Shown one piece after another: positions 9,922-19,121 of a DNA stretch of 64,000 bases. The stretch lies in contig NZ_MPIN01000020.1 in the NCBI RefSeq assembly GCF_001887355.1, positions 72,475 through 136,474 of the forward strand. The letters are read 5' to 3'. Made by a program: the position numbers and the translations under genes. The notes beneath the pieces are model-generated. The model saw nothing but the letters and a program-made list of their open reading frames with translations. It did not search any database and was not told where the DNA came from. Position 1 is the stretch's first letter, and every line of letters begins with the position of its first letter. Origin of the DNA: Cystobacter ferrugineus. Its GTDB lineage: Bacteria > Myxococcota > Myxococcia > Myxococcales > Myxococcaceae.

Positions 9922-11172
9922 TTATTTCCGCTTGGAGCGCGCCGCCGGGCGCGAAGCGGCGCGGGGCTTCTTCTCGGGCGAAGGCGGGGGCGGCTTGCGG
10001 CTGGGGGCCTTCAGGGGCTTGCCCTTGCGATCGAAGAACGCGTCGAGCAGCTCGCTGCCCGTGAGGAACGAGGGCGTCGAGGGCGCCGGGGACACGTAGA
10101 CGTTGCCCTCGTCGTCCTGGCGCAGCACGAACACCTCTTCCTGCTCCAGTCCCGGCAGCAGCATCGCCGAGTGCGTGGTGGCGACGAACTGGAGCTTGGG
10201 GAACACCTGCTTGAGCGTGGTGATGAGCGTCGTCTGCCAGTGCGGATGCAGGTGGAGATCCAGCTCGTCCACGAGCACCAGCCCCTCCATGCGCTCGGGC
10301 GGTACCGGCTTGCCCGCCTCCAGCAGGATGTGGCCGATGAGATCCGCCAGCCACGCGATCGCTCCCTGGTAGCCACGCGACAGCCATGTGGCGGGCAGCT
10401 TCACGCGCTGGCCGCCCAGGTTGAACTCGAAGCGGTGCGCCTCGAGCAGATCCTGCCGGGTGCGCACGATGCCGTGACTCTGCAGCTCCAGGTCCACCAC
10501 TCCTGGCAACAAGTTGCCCTGCAACAGCACCTGCTTGAGCAGTTTGACATAGGCCTTGGCCTGCGCCGGCTCGAAGACGTCGGCGAAGCCCGTGGCGATG
10601 AGTCCTCCCTGATCGAAGAGGTTCGCCATGCGCTGGCGCAGGGGATCCGACAGGCCGTCGGCGTGGAAGGAGTGGGGGCGGGGCAGGGTGCGCACCGTGC
10701 CGTAGCCCGCGACGAACCAGCCGGGGAGCTGCGTGCGGCGTGCCTCTCGGATGGGATCGAACACCTGCGTGTGCTCGACACCCACGTAGCGCGAGCTGCC
10801 CACCAGCTCGCGCCAGGTGCTCTTGGCCGCGATGGAGCTGCGCACGTACGGCGGCAGCGAGTGCTTCTTCTCCAGTCCCGGGTACTGGCGCGCCTTGTGC
10901 CCTTCCTGCCCGAAGGTGAACTCGGCGCCGATCAGCATCAGTTCGGTGGGCGGCTGCCGTCGATCCGGCAGGCTCGTGACGTCCGCGAGCTCACTGCCCA
11001 GCGAGCATCCACTCGCCGCGAGCCCGATGGCCTGGAGGATGGCCGTCTTGCACACGCCATTCTCCCCCACGAAGACGGTCCACGGCCTCACTTCCCCATC
11101 GGGACGGGTGAAGGAGATGGCCACATCTCGCAGGAGCTTCAGATTCTGGAGCGTGAGGCTGCGCAGGTACAT
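9922..11172 (-). CDS. OLD/AAA-type ATPase with altered Walker A
   Basis: A 416-residue ATPase of the ABC-like AAA_15/AAA_21 group. It starts MYLRSLTLQNLKLL, the usual first strand of such proteins. Walker A reads GENGVCKT (36-43), with Cys where Gly normally precedes the Lys; the codon is TGC. Walker B is LVLVDELDLHLHP (near 300) and the H-loop is FVATTHSAMLL (near 331). The last ~30 residues are basic and Pro-rich. Such proteins occur in DNA-damage, anti-phage and toxin-antitoxin contexts, but no TOPRIM domain and no partner nuclease is adjacent. The start chosen is ATG 11172; in-frame codons extend to 11250. Confidence 0.75.
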   Translation of the reverse strand: MYLRSLTLQNLKLLRDVAISFTRPDGEVRPWTVFVGENGVCKTAILQAIGLAASGCSLGSELADVTSLPDRRQPPTELMLIGAEFTFGQEGHKARQYPGLEKKHSLPPYVRSSIAAKSTWRELVGSSRYVGVEHTQVFDPIREARRTQLPGWFVAGYGTVRTLPRPHSFHADGLSDPLRQRMANLFDQGGLIATGFADVFEPAQAKAYVKLLKQVLLQGNLLPGVVDLELQSHGIVRTRQDLLEAHRFEFNLGGQRVKLPATWLSRGYQGAIAWLADLIGHILLEAGKPVPPERMEGLVLVDELDLHLHPHWQTTLITTLKQVFPKLQFVATTHSAMLLPGLEQEEVFVLRQDDEGNVYVSPAPSTPSFLTGSELLDAFFDRKGKPLKAPSRKPPPPSPEKKPRAASRPAARSKRK

Positions 11173-11246
11173 GCTCACCCACCATATCCTCAGTTGACCG
11201 ACTTGTGGGGAATTCAGAGAGATTTGCAGGAGGCCGCTGGGAGGGT

Positions 11247-13895
11247 TCACGGGGGTGGATGCGGTGGCTCACTCCCTGTCCCACCCAATGACAGGTCCCC
11301 CAGGTCGAGTACTTCCCCTTCGGCCAGCCGCACGGGGCGGCTCAGGCGGCCGGAGGTGTGCTTGGCGATGATGTTCAGCACGTACTCGCCCGGGTTCAAA
11401 CCGTTGATGGAGAAGCGTCCCTGGTCGAGGCTCTCGCGCATGTGGGCCGAGGAGGGATCGTTCTCGATGAACACGACCACGTCGCTCAGCGGGCCGCCGG
11501 TGGCCGCGTCCACCACCCGTCCCTGGACGGACGCGGTGCCGCGCAGGCGGATCTCCACCTCGGCCGTTTCTCCGGGGCGAGGGGTCACCTCGGCCTGTCC
11601 ACGCGTGCCATCCGGTGTCTTCACCATCAGCCGCAGGGGTTCGGCCAGCACGTCGTGGAGTTCGAAGCGCTCGCCGGGGAATTCCCAGGGGCCCTTGCCC
11701 TGGGTGAGCCATTTCTCGCCCTCGGGCTCGATGCCGAGGGCAAAGCCGCGCACGGGCTCTCCCGCGCGTGTCACCCGGCCCCGGAGCGAGGCCGCGGAGC
11801 GCAGCCTGATCACCAGGGAGCGCTCCCCCGGCTTCACGCCCGATACCCGGCCGCTCCGCCCCCCATTGAGCGCAGTGAGCTTCAGCGGACCCATGCCGGG
11901 CTCGAGGTCGGAGTCCAGGCCGAAGGAGAAGCGTCCCTCGTCGTCCGTGTACTTCGCCTGGAGAATCCCGCTCTTCTGGGGCTCGAGACCCAGGACGACG
12001 GTGGCTCGCGGAGAGGGCGCGCCATCCGGCTCGAGGACGACCCCCTCCACGAAGGACGTGGAGGCACTCTCCTCCCAGGTCAGCTCGACCCGCGCCGTCT
12101 GGCCTTCCTCCACCTGGACGTGCGTCCGTTGTGAGGTGGAGTCGCCCGCCGAGAGCAACAGCACGTAGCCGCCCGCGGGCAGCACCATCCGGAACTCTCC
12201 CTTCGCCCCCACCCGGGCCTGCTGGAAGTCCTGTGCGCCGAAGGGGCTCTTCTCGTTCCGCGCGGCGATGACCTCCAGGGGCTCGGAGGGCAGCGCGCCG
12301 CGGGCCGCCCGCACCACGCCTTCCACGATGCCCGTGCCCTCCAGGGTGAAGTCCAGCCGGGCCGTGCCCTCCTCCGGGATATCCACCCAGTGGGTGATTC
12401 CTTGGGTCGCCTCTTCCCGGCGGGCGGTGAGCGACTGGTGGCCCGCATTCAATCCCTCGAGCCGGTAGTGTCCCGTGGCATCGGTCCGGGACTCGAGGGG
12501 CGTGGATTCCAGCTCCCCCGGCCCGCGGTTGGGCGCGATCACCCGTGCCCCCGCCACCGGTTGTCCGGCCACGTCGCGCACCCATCCCTCCACCACCCCC
12601 AGACGGGTGAGCACGAGATCCACGGAGAAGCGCTCCCGCGGCGTCACCGTCAGACCACGCCGCAGCACTGGGGTGAAGCCGGGCGCCGTCACCACCACGT
12701 CGTAGCTGCCGGGCGCGAGCCCGCCCACCCGGAAGTGCCCTGTTCCATCCGTCGACTCGCGGCCGGTGTCCCCGTTCTGTTCATAGGGGCTGACGTCGAC
12801 CCGGGCCCCCACCACTGGCGCCCCCGAGCCGTGCTCCAGCACGCGTCCCTCCAGCACCGCTTCCGGGCCGAGCTGGAGCCGCAGACCGCGGATCGTCCTG
12901 CCCGCGCTCAGGGTGAGCGGCCCCTCCAGTGCCCCCGCCTGCTCGCCGAGCCGCGCGGACACGCCGTAGGTGCCGGCTTCCAACTCGACGGAGAAGCCGC
13001 CTCCGGGCCCCGTGATGACGCTCTGGGGCGACTTGCCGCTCACCCTCACCTCGGCGCCCTCGGCGGGAGCGCCTCGTGAGTCCACGACGAAGCCCTCGAT
13101 GACCCCCGCCACGCTCAGCGCCACCTCCAGCGGCTCCTTCGCGGGGAGCTTCACCGGCTCGAGCCTCAAGCGGGCGTGGCCCGGGGCCTGGGCCTCCAGC
13201 AGGTAGTCCCCGGCGGCGAGCCCCTCCACGCGGAAGCGGCCCCGTTCGTCGCTCGTCGCGTACACGCGCTCCTCGGGGGGCAACTCGGGGGGGAGTCCGG
13301 GGAGGGGGTCGCTCGGCGTCGCCGCGAGGATGAGCTGCACGAGGGGCAGCGGCTCCTTCGTTCCCTTCACCACCGTCTGGCCCACGAGGGACTGGCCCGG
13401 CTCCAGGACGAGCCGCACGGACGTGCGCGCCTCGCCATGGGGACGCACCACGGACAGCAGCCGGGGCGCGTGGCCATTCGCGTGGACCGCCACCAGGTAC
13501 GAACCGGGCCCGGAGGCGAGCCGTGCCTGTCCCCGCGCATCCGTCGAGCCCGTGCCCGCCGGCCTCCAGATGATCTCCCCGAGGTTGGGATCCCTGCGCT
13601 CACGCCAGTACAGCCGCACGCTGGCTCCGGGCAGGGGCCGCTCGGCGGCGAGCACCTCCACTTCGAGCACGCCCTCCACCTCGGAGGCGCTCGCGTCCAA
13701 CGGGGGCGTCGTGTCCGTGGCCCCTCCGGCCCGCTCCCGTGAGTCGTCTGGCCGTGGCTCGGCTTGCCGTTCATCGGATGAGGAAAGCGGCGCCGACGCC
13801 TCCTGGGCCTCTGGCCTCGCCGAGAGTCCGGCCCACAGGATCGCGAGCAACGCTCCCACCAGGAGGAGGGCCGCCACGATGAGCCGCCTTCTCAT
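11247..13895 (-). CDS. Membrane-anchored protein with carboxypeptidase-regulatory repeats
   Basis: An 882-residue envelope protein. Residues 1-25 (MRRRLIVAALLLVGALLAIL...) are a signal anchor, followed by an acidic, low-complexity linker. The rest is about eight repeats of the carboxypeptidase-D regulatory-like (transthyretin-type) beta-sandwich, each with a core like GxVxDxxGxPVxGAxVxV and FRVGGLAPGSYDVVV. No peptidase domain is present. These repeats generally give an adhesive or structural stalk at the cell surface. GAGGAAAG six bases upstream supports ATG 13895; the longer frame to 13988 lacks a ribosome-binding site. It lies 74 bases from the ATPase start. Confidence 0.85.
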   Translation of the reverse strand: MRRRLIVAALLLVGALLAILWAGLSARPEAQEASAPLSSSDERQAEPRPDDSRERAGGATDTTPPLDASASEVEGVLEVEVLAAERPLPGASVRLYWRERRDPNLGEIIWRPAGTGSTDARGQARLASGPGSYLVAVHANGHAPRLLSVVRPHGEARTSVRLVLEPGQSLVGQTVVKGTKEPLPLVQLILAATPSDPLPGLPPELPPEERVYATSDERGRFRVEGLAAGDYLLEAQAPGHARLRLEPVKLPAKEPLEVALSVAGVIEGFVVDSRGAPAEGAEVRVSGKSPQSVITGPGGGFSVELEAGTYGVSARLGEQAGALEGPLTLSAGRTIRGLRLQLGPEAVLEGRVLEHGSGAPVVGARVDVSPYEQNGDTGRESTDGTGHFRVGGLAPGSYDVVVTAPGFTPVLRRGLTVTPRERFSVDLVLTRLGVVEGWVRDVAGQPVAGARVIAPNRGPGELESTPLESRTDATGHYRLEGLNAGHQSLTARREEATQGITHWVDIPEEGTARLDFTLEGTGIVEGVVRAARGALPSEPLEVIAARNEKSPFGAQDFQQARVGAKGEFRMVLPAGGYVLLLSAGDSTSQRTHVQVEEGQTARVELTWEESASTSFVEGVVLEPDGAPSPRATVVLGLEPQKSGILQAKYTDDEGRFSFGLDSDLEPGMGPLKLTALNGGRSGRVSGVKPGERSLVIRLRSAASLRGRVTRAGEPVRGFALGIEPEGEKWLTQGKGPWEFPGERFELHDVLAEPLRLMVKTPDGTRGQAEVTPRPGETAEVEIRLRGTASVQGRVVDAATGGPLSDVVVFIENDPSSAHMRESLDQGRFSINGLNPGEYVLNIIAKHTSGRLSRPVRLAEGEVLDLGDLSLGGTGSEPPHPPP

Positions 13896-14086
13896 GTCTT
13901 TCCTCGGGGCCGGTCGTGAGGGGATCAGAGCTGGCACTCTATCCCGCGCGAACTCCTTTCCGGTGACAGCATTCTTCTCTCTCCGCACGGTTCTGGATGG
14001 GAGAGGAATTGCCGCGATGCAGCAAACTGTCGTGGGCCAATGGAGGAAAACAGGTTAAAAAGGTAACTTCTTCTCCCGGAGGAAGT
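13896..14086. promoter_or_regulatory. Divergent promoter region
   Basis: A 191-base non-coding interval between divergent start codons, locally AT-richer near 14040-14070. It must contain promoters for the minus-strand repeat protein and the plus-strand MYXO-CTERM cluster. No clear -35/-10 pair can be named. Confidence 0.4.
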
Positions 14087-14818
14087 ATGCGGTCCTCATC
14101 ATTTGTTGTTGCTGGCGTCTTGGCTGCGAGTCTTTTGTCCACCCCTGCCCTGGCGAGAATCCCAGGCATCTCTGGCCGCTCTGGTAAGCCAGCCCCGGAT
14201 GGGACTGCGGGCCGGACCTGCGCGACGTGCCATGCGCCGGGCGCCACCGTGCCGACCGTGGAGATCTCCGGTCCCACGTCGGTGGTGGCGGGGACGACGA
14301 ACCAGTACACCTTCATCATCCGGGGTGGGCCCGCAGTGGCAGGGGGCGCCAACCTGGCGGTGGACCGGGCCGAGGCCTCACTTGGCCTGGTCGAGAACTC
14401 GGGCCTGAAGATCCTCAACGGCGAGCTGGTGCAAGCCGAGCCCACGGCGTTCTCCAATGGAGAGGTCCGCTTCGATTTCTCGATGATCGCGCCGGGCAAT
14501 GGCGGCGTCGTCACGATCTACGGTGCCGGCAATTCCGTCAACGGAGACGGGACTACGGCCGGTGATGGCGTGGCGACCAAGAAGCTGGAGGTGACCGTGC
14601 AGGTCACGGACGGCACGGACGCGGGCACCGATGTCGACGCGGGCACCGATGTCGACGCGGGCACCGATGTCGACGCGGGCACCGATCCTGACCATGACCA
14701 TGACCATGACCACGACGAGGACAAGGGTGGTGGTTGCTCCTCGACGAGTGGCGCTCCCTTGCTGACGTTCGTGCTGGGTGCCGCGGGCCTGACGCTGCTG
14801 CGTCGCCGTCGCGCCTGA
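14087..14818 (+). CDS. MYXO-CTERM-anchored surface protein with CxxCH motif
   Basis: A 243-residue exported protein. A signal peptide ends near residue 23 (STPALA). The mature start has a CATCH site (C45, C48, H49), a c-type-heme-like motif, followed by a beta-sandwich domain (about 55-175). Next come a low-complexity Asp/Gly/Thr linker and an alternating His-Asp run, then a tail of Cys, a hydrophobic helix and RRRRA, the MYXO-CTERM sorting signal of myxobacteria. The layout resembles the MXAN_6652/choice-of-anchor-V group; that is recognition from memory. GGAGGA four bases before the ATG supports the start. It opens a same-strand run of envelope genes. Confidence 0.8.
   Translation: MRSSSFVVAGVLAASLLSTPALARIPGISGRSGKPAPDGTAGRTCATCHAPGATVPTVEISGPTSVVAGTTNQYTFIIRGGPAVAGGANLAVDRAEASLGLVENSGLKILNGELVQAEPTAFSNGEVRFDFSMIAPGNGGVVTIYGAGNSVNGDGTTAGDGVATKKLEVTVQVTDGTDAGTDVDAGTDVDAGTDVDAGTDPDHDHDHDHDEDKGGGCSSTSGAPLLTFVLGAAGLTLLRRRRA
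14621..14686 (+). repeat. 18-bp tandem repeat, 3.7 copies
   Basis: The unit GCGGGCACCGATGTCGAC is repeated without any mismatch at 14621, 14639, 14657 and partially at 14675. It encodes AGTDVD units of the linker. Exact identity suggests recent slippage, so copy number may vary between strains. Confidence 0.9.
14690..14713 (+). repeat. 6-bp repeat encoding an Asp-His run
   Basis: Four copies of GACCAT (the last GACCAC) encode alternating Asp and His just before the MYXO-CTERM tail. The peptide could bind divalent metal. Confidence 0.85.
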
Positions 14819-14898
14819 GCCTTCCTTCCCCTCCGCCTCGTTTCGTCTCCGAGTCTCCCGTGCCGCTTCTTCCCCTCTCGAACGCTCCTCGCTCCTCG

Positions 14899-15864
14899 AT
14901 GCTCCGTCTGGGCGGTGCCTTGTTGTCCGCCCTCCTGGTGTTCGTCACGCCGGATGCCCTGGCTGCGTCCAAGTCCAGGTCCAAGTCCAAGAGCACCCGG
15001 ACTCGGAGCGGCACGTCCAAGGTTGCTCCCGTGACTCCCGAGCCGCAGCCGGCGCCCGCTGCGGAGCCCGCGTCCGAGAAGCAGGAGGCGAAAGAGGCGG
15101 AGGCGGAGGCGGCTCCCGTGGTTCCCGTGGAGCAGCCCCGTCCCGTGGTGGCGGCCAAGCCCGCCGCCGTGGCCCGGCCCGCTCCAGCCCCTCGTGCCAC
15201 TCCGGCGGCGGCCCGGCCCTCCGAGTCATCCTCGAAGGCCACCGCGGGCCGGATGCGCATCGGCGTGGGTCCGGATCTCTTCCTGGAGAGCGCGAAGCTC
15301 AACGGCGAGCAGTTCATCAACATCTCGCGCCGGGACGAGTCCTTCGACTACTCGAGCGCGGGCTTCGTCTCCGCCACCCTCTGGTTGAACACGTCCGTGC
15401 CCTCGGTGAGCCAGCGGCTGCGGGTGGGCGCCGGGGCGCGCATCTTCGGCAACTACGGTGCGGGGGGCGACCGGACGTTCGGCTTCGGCCTGCTCAACGA
15501 GGCCTTCGCCTTCGCGGAGTACGGGCTGCCGGTGGCGGACAAGATGGAGGTCGTCTTCGCCGCGCGCGGGGGCATCTCCTTGCTGGTTCCCGGCCAGGAG
15601 TTCGCGGAGGAGATCCGCCGGCTGCAGGAGCAGGGCGTGGGCGTGTGGAGCGTGCCGCGCGTGGGCTGGCTCGTGGGCCCCTCCGTGGGCGCTCGCCGGC
15701 GCATGACGGAGCGCATCCTGCTGCGCGCGGACATCCTCGCCCAGGTCCAGCAGCAGTACCTCTTCGCCACGAGCGAGGACATCGACGGGCTGCGCTACAC
15801 CAAGAACTGGAGCACCCTGGCGCTGCGCCTGGGGCTCTCGCTCGGGGTCGAGTTTGACTTCTGA
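14899..15864 (+). CDS. Exported protein with Ala/Pro/Glu linker and beta-barrel-like domain
   Basis: A 321-residue protein. A signal peptide (MLRLGGALLSALLVFVTPDALA) is followed by a Lys/Ser/Arg-rich patch and a long Ala/Pro/Glu-rich linker (about 45-115). The C-terminal ~200 residues alternate polar and hydrophobic residues in Gly-rich strands and end in Phe (GVEFDF), as expected for an outer-membrane beta-barrel. No specific family is recognised. A GTG at 14860 is an alternative start but would bury the signal peptide. It overlaps nothing upstream and is 80 bases from the MYXO-CTERM gene. Confidence 0.65.
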   Translation: MLRLGGALLSALLVFVTPDALAASKSRSKSKSTRTRSGTSKVAPVTPEPQPAPAAEPASEKQEAKEAEAEAAPVVPVEQPRPVVAAKPAAVARPAPAPRATPAAARPSESSSKATAGRMRIGVGPDLFLESAKLNGEQFINISRRDESFDYSSAGFVSATLWLNTSVPSVSQRLRVGAGARIFGNYGAGGDRTFGFGLLNEAFAFAEYGLPVADKMEVVFAARGGISLLVPGQEFAEEIRRLQEQGVGVWSVPRVGWLVGPSVGARRRMTERILLRADILAQVQQQYLFATSEDIDGLRYTKNWSTLALRLGLSLGVEFDF

Positions 15865-15895
15865 ATCCCTCTCTACCTGCCTCCGGGAGCCGCGA

Positions 15896-17692
15896 ATGAC
15901 CGTGTCTCGTCCGCTCTTGTTTTCACTGCTCGCGGCGCTGGCCGCGTGTCAGCCCACCTACGTCTTCGAGCCCGACCAGCTCGCCTCCGGGCCGGGGGCC
16001 ATGGTGGGCAATGGCGCGCCGCTCACCTCGGGGGACTTCCCGGGCGGGGATGATGTCCTGCCGGCGGCTCGGCAGGTGACTCCGCCCAACGAGACGCGCC
16101 CGCCGGACTGTGACGCGGGGTGCGTGGCGTATTGCAATGGCGCGGGCCTGACCAACCCCATCAATCGCGGGTTGTGCCGGAGCCTGTGGGGCGTGGGTCT
16201 GGCGCCCCGGCCCATCTCCTTCTCCGAGGCGTGCCGCCGGCTCTTCGTGGACATGCTGGGGCGCGTGCCGGACGCGGCCGAGGCCGAGGCCACGTGCGCG
16301 GGCGGGTGGGGTGACACGGTGAAGCGGTTGATGGCCAGCGACGAGTTCATCCTCGTCCAGCAGCGCCACGCCGCGGATCGCTTCCTCTACGCCAACCAGG
16401 TGGCGAGCCTCCAGTCCATCTACGACATGGATCGGCTGGTGGCGAAGCTGCACCGGGGGCTCGTGCCGTACGATCTCTTCGCGTCGGTGGTGAGCGCCCA
16501 CCCGGTGTTCACCCGCCGCTATGCCGACCCGGGGGACAAGGCCGAGGCGCTCTTCCGCCAGTTCCTGGGGCGTCCGCCCTTCGAGCACGAGCGCGCGGAC
16601 ATGTCCCGGCTCTACCGGCTCTGGTACTCGGGCTACTACGACCATCCCCAGCTTGGCATGCGCCTGCCGGACGCCTTCGTGCGCTTCCGCTGCCTGGACA
16701 AGGAAGGGAAGGTGAACGACGCGGCCCGGGGCGAGTGCGCCAGTGTGTTGTGGGGCTACAACGAGCTCATCTTCACCCCGGACCTGCGTGCCGCGCGCGA
16801 CCCGAGCCTCAACAACGAGCTGACGCTGTGGAGTGGTCTGCTCTCGGCGGAGGAGTGGGCGCAGCTTCAGATTCCCGGCCGCATCCTCGCGAGGGACTTG
16901 TCCTTCTGGGAGCGCGCGGTGGATGACGTGCTCGTGCAGTACCTGGGCTATGACTTGCCGGCGCTCGTGCCCGAGGTGCGTGGGGAGCTGGTGCGCTGGC
17001 TGCTCGAGAACCACGGCGACATCCGCTCGGTGCACTACGCGGTGGCCACCTCGGTGGCCTACCTCCAGTCCGCCGAGGGCGCGGCGGACTCCACCTACCG
17101 CTGGGCCTACGGGCCACTCAAGCAGGTGGACGCCGAGGTGTGGATCGACTCGCTCGCGCGTCAGACGGGCTACGAGCTGCCCGGCTGCGACCACCGCATC
17201 AGCCAGCCCGAGTCCCTGCTCACCGCGGGCAGCATCGCCGGCTACCGTGTGCTGGCCGAGTCGCGCTGGAAGACGAACGACAAGGGCAATGTGGACAAGC
17301 GCTACTCGGACCTGGCGCGCACGCTGGGCGGCTGTCCGGAGAACGTGGTGGGAGGCCGCTTCCGCGTGGTGAGCATCCTCACCACCGCCACCCAGCTCTC
17401 CTTCGTGCAGTCGCTGTGCAACCCCACGTTGGATCCGAAGATCAAAGGCGCGGACGTGGCGCGGCTGCTGCCCGAGGGCATGAACTCCACGCTCGCCGTG
17501 AGCGAAGAGGTGGGCGAGCGCATCGCCACCCATCAGTACCGGCTGTTGCTGGGCCGCTCGCCGGACGCCACGGAGGTGGCCGAGGCACGCGAGGCGGGCC
17601 GCGAGTGCGCGCTCACGCGCTGCTCGGCCGAGGAGTTCGCCCGTCCCTACTGCTTCGCGCTGCTGTCGAGCGCCGAGCGCATCTTCTACTGA
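15896..17692 (+). CDS. Lipoprotein encoded next to a DUF1501 gene
   Basis: A 598-residue lipoprotein with lipobox LAAC (C18). The mature part is Cys-rich at first (PDCDAGCVAYC), then has two similar helical segments carrying LGR motifs (FVDMLGRVPDAAEAEA near 120 and YRLLLGRSPDATEVAEA near 565), resembling the helical repeats that accompany DUF1549/DUF1592-type proteins. A specific family is not assigned. Position directly before the DUF1501 gene (16 bases) suggests one functional unit at the outer membrane or periplasm. GGGAG seven bases upstream supports ATG 15896. Confidence 0.65.
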   Translation: MTVSRPLLFSLLAALAACQPTYVFEPDQLASGPGAMVGNGAPLTSGDFPGGDDVLPAARQVTPPNETRPPDCDAGCVAYCNGAGLTNPINRGLCRSLWGVGLAPRPISFSEACRRLFVDMLGRVPDAAEAEATCAGGWGDTVKRLMASDEFILVQQRHAADRFLYANQVASLQSIYDMDRLVAKLHRGLVPYDLFASVVSAHPVFTRRYADPGDKAEALFRQFLGRPPFEHERADMSRLYRLWYSGYYDHPQLGMRLPDAFVRFRCLDKEGKVNDAARGECASVLWGYNELIFTPDLRAARDPSLNNELTLWSGLLSAEEWAQLQIPGRILARDLSFWERAVDDVLVQYLGYDLPALVPEVRGELVRWLLENHGDIRSVHYAVATSVAYLQSAEGAADSTYRWAYGPLKQVDAEVWIDSLARQTGYELPGCDHRISQPESLLTAGSIAGYRVLAESRWKTNDKGNVDKRYSDLARTLGGCPENVVGGRFRVVSILTTATQLSFVQSLCNPTLDPKIKGADVARLLPEGMNSTLAVSEEVGERIATHQYRLLLGRSPDATEVAEAREAGRECALTRCSAEEFARPYCFALLSSAERIFY

Positions 17693-17708
17693 CCCCGGAG
17701 CCCCTTCC

Positions 17709-19121
17709 ATGTCCGATCCCAAAGACTCGAAGCCACCGTCCCCGGGCCGCCGCCAGCTCCTCCAGGGCCTGGGCGCGGGGGCCGCCGCGCTGGCCTTCCC
17801 CCACCTGTGGTTGCCGCGCACGGCGCTCGCCCAGACGAACGGGCGCGGCCGTGTGCGCCACCTCATCTACATCCGCCTGTCCGGCGGCTTCCGCTTCACC
17901 ACCGCCTTCAACTCGGACGTGGCCGACGAGTTCAACCCGTTTGGCCGCTCGGACAAGCGCGCCGCGGGCACCGAGTGGGGCGTGGGCAAGCTGCTGGAGC
18001 GCGCGAGCTGGCTCGAGGGCGAGCCGTCCAAGGCCCGGCGCGATCTGGGCATGAAGCCGGTGGCGGAGTTCTCCAATGAAATCTGCGTGCTGCCGTGCGT
18101 GGACCACGAGCCCTTCTCGGCGCGCGCGGACGGAGGTCATGGCACGGGCCTGGAGCGCTTCCTCACGGGGTACGTGGGGGGAGCCACGGGTTTCCTCTCG
18201 TACGTGAACTACGGGGTGCGCGGGCGGGTGGTGGAAGAGGCGGCCAAGGGCAACACCATCCTTCCGGCCTTCAGCCTCGGCGAGGCGGGCATGGCGACGG
18301 GGGCGGGCACCTACGCCACCTATCGGCCTCCGGTGCTGGAGGGCAGCGGCTTCCAGGGCTTCGGCGCGGATCCGAGCGCGGGCCTGCCCCCGTGGGCGGC
18401 CAAGGTGACCACCGAGGTGGACAACCGCTACCGCGCGCGGCTGCACCTGCCGTTGCGCGGCGGCGTGGACACCTACCAGCAGACGCGCAAGGCCACGAGC
18501 GACTACGGGAAGATCTTCCGTGACCCCATGCTCCGGGTGACCGCCGACTCCGACGACGTGGTGGATGGCATCACCAACCGCCAGCTCCGCACCATCTTCG
18601 GCACCGACACCACGGGCCAGCGCGCGGCGCTCGCGCTGCGCCTGTTCCACTTCGGCTGCCCGGCGGTGTTCCTCAACCAGGGCGGCTACGACTACCACTC
18701 GCGCGAGGACGCGGAGCTGCCGGACGAGCTGGACGGCGCCAACCGGCTGGTGAGCGGCCTGCGCACGGCGCTCAAGATGATGCAGCACCCCGAGGGCGGC
18801 ACGTACTGGGACAAGACGCTGGTGGTGCTCGGCAGCGAGTTCGGCCGCACCACGGGCGGCAGCCGCTTCAACTCCGCCAACGGCAGTGACCACGGCAGCG
18901 ATCTGGCCACCCGGTGGATGTCCATGCCCTTCATGGGCGGCGTCATCAGCGAGGCGGGCAAGGGCGGCAAGAGCCTCGGCACGGTGCGCGGCTCGGACCT
19001 CAAGGCCACCGGCAAGGTGTACTCGTACCGCTCGGTCCTCAAGACGATGATGGATCTGCTCGGCGCCGACCACGAGGGCATCTTCCCCGCGGATGCCCCC
19101 ATCCAGGACTTCTTCTCATGA
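17709..19121 (+). CDS. DUF1501 domain-containing exported protein
   Basis: A 470-residue protein of the alkaline-phosphatase/sulfatase-like superfamily. Residues 14-45 look like a Tat-type signal (GRRQLLQGLGAGAAALAFP), implying export of a folded protein. The DUF1501 fold is supported by GGHGTGLERFLTGY, YHSREDAELPDEL, LGSEFGRTTGG and DHGSDLATRW. The metal-binding acidic and His residues of the superfamily appear present; the substrate is unknown. Its stop overlaps the next start as ATGA, so the downstream lipoprotein is translationally coupled. Confidence 0.85.
   Translation: MSDPKDSKPPSPGRRQLLQGLGAGAAALAFPHLWLPRTALAQTNGRGRVRHLIYIRLSGGFRFTTAFNSDVADEFNPFGRSDKRAAGTEWGVGKLLERASWLEGEPSKARRDLGMKPVAEFSNEICVLPCVDHEPFSARADGGHGTGLERFLTGYVGGATGFLSYVNYGVRGRVVEEAAKGNTILPAFSLGEAGMATGAGTYATYRPPVLEGSGFQGFGADPSAGLPPWAAKVTTEVDNRYRARLHLPLRGGVDTYQQTRKATSDYGKIFRDPMLRVTADSDDVVDGITNRQLRTIFGTDTTGQRAALALRLFHFGCPAVFLNQGGYDYHSREDAELPDELDGANRLVSGLRTALKMMQHPEGGTYWDKTLVVLGSEFGRTTGGSRFNSANGSDHGSDLATRWMSMPFMGGVISEAGKGGKSLGTVRGSDLKATGKVYSYRSVLKTMMDLLGADHEGIFPADAPIQDFFS

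Noticed and set aside
11247..13895. Carboxypeptidase function for the large repeat protein
   Set aside because: Only regulatory-like beta domains are present; no zinc peptidase motif.
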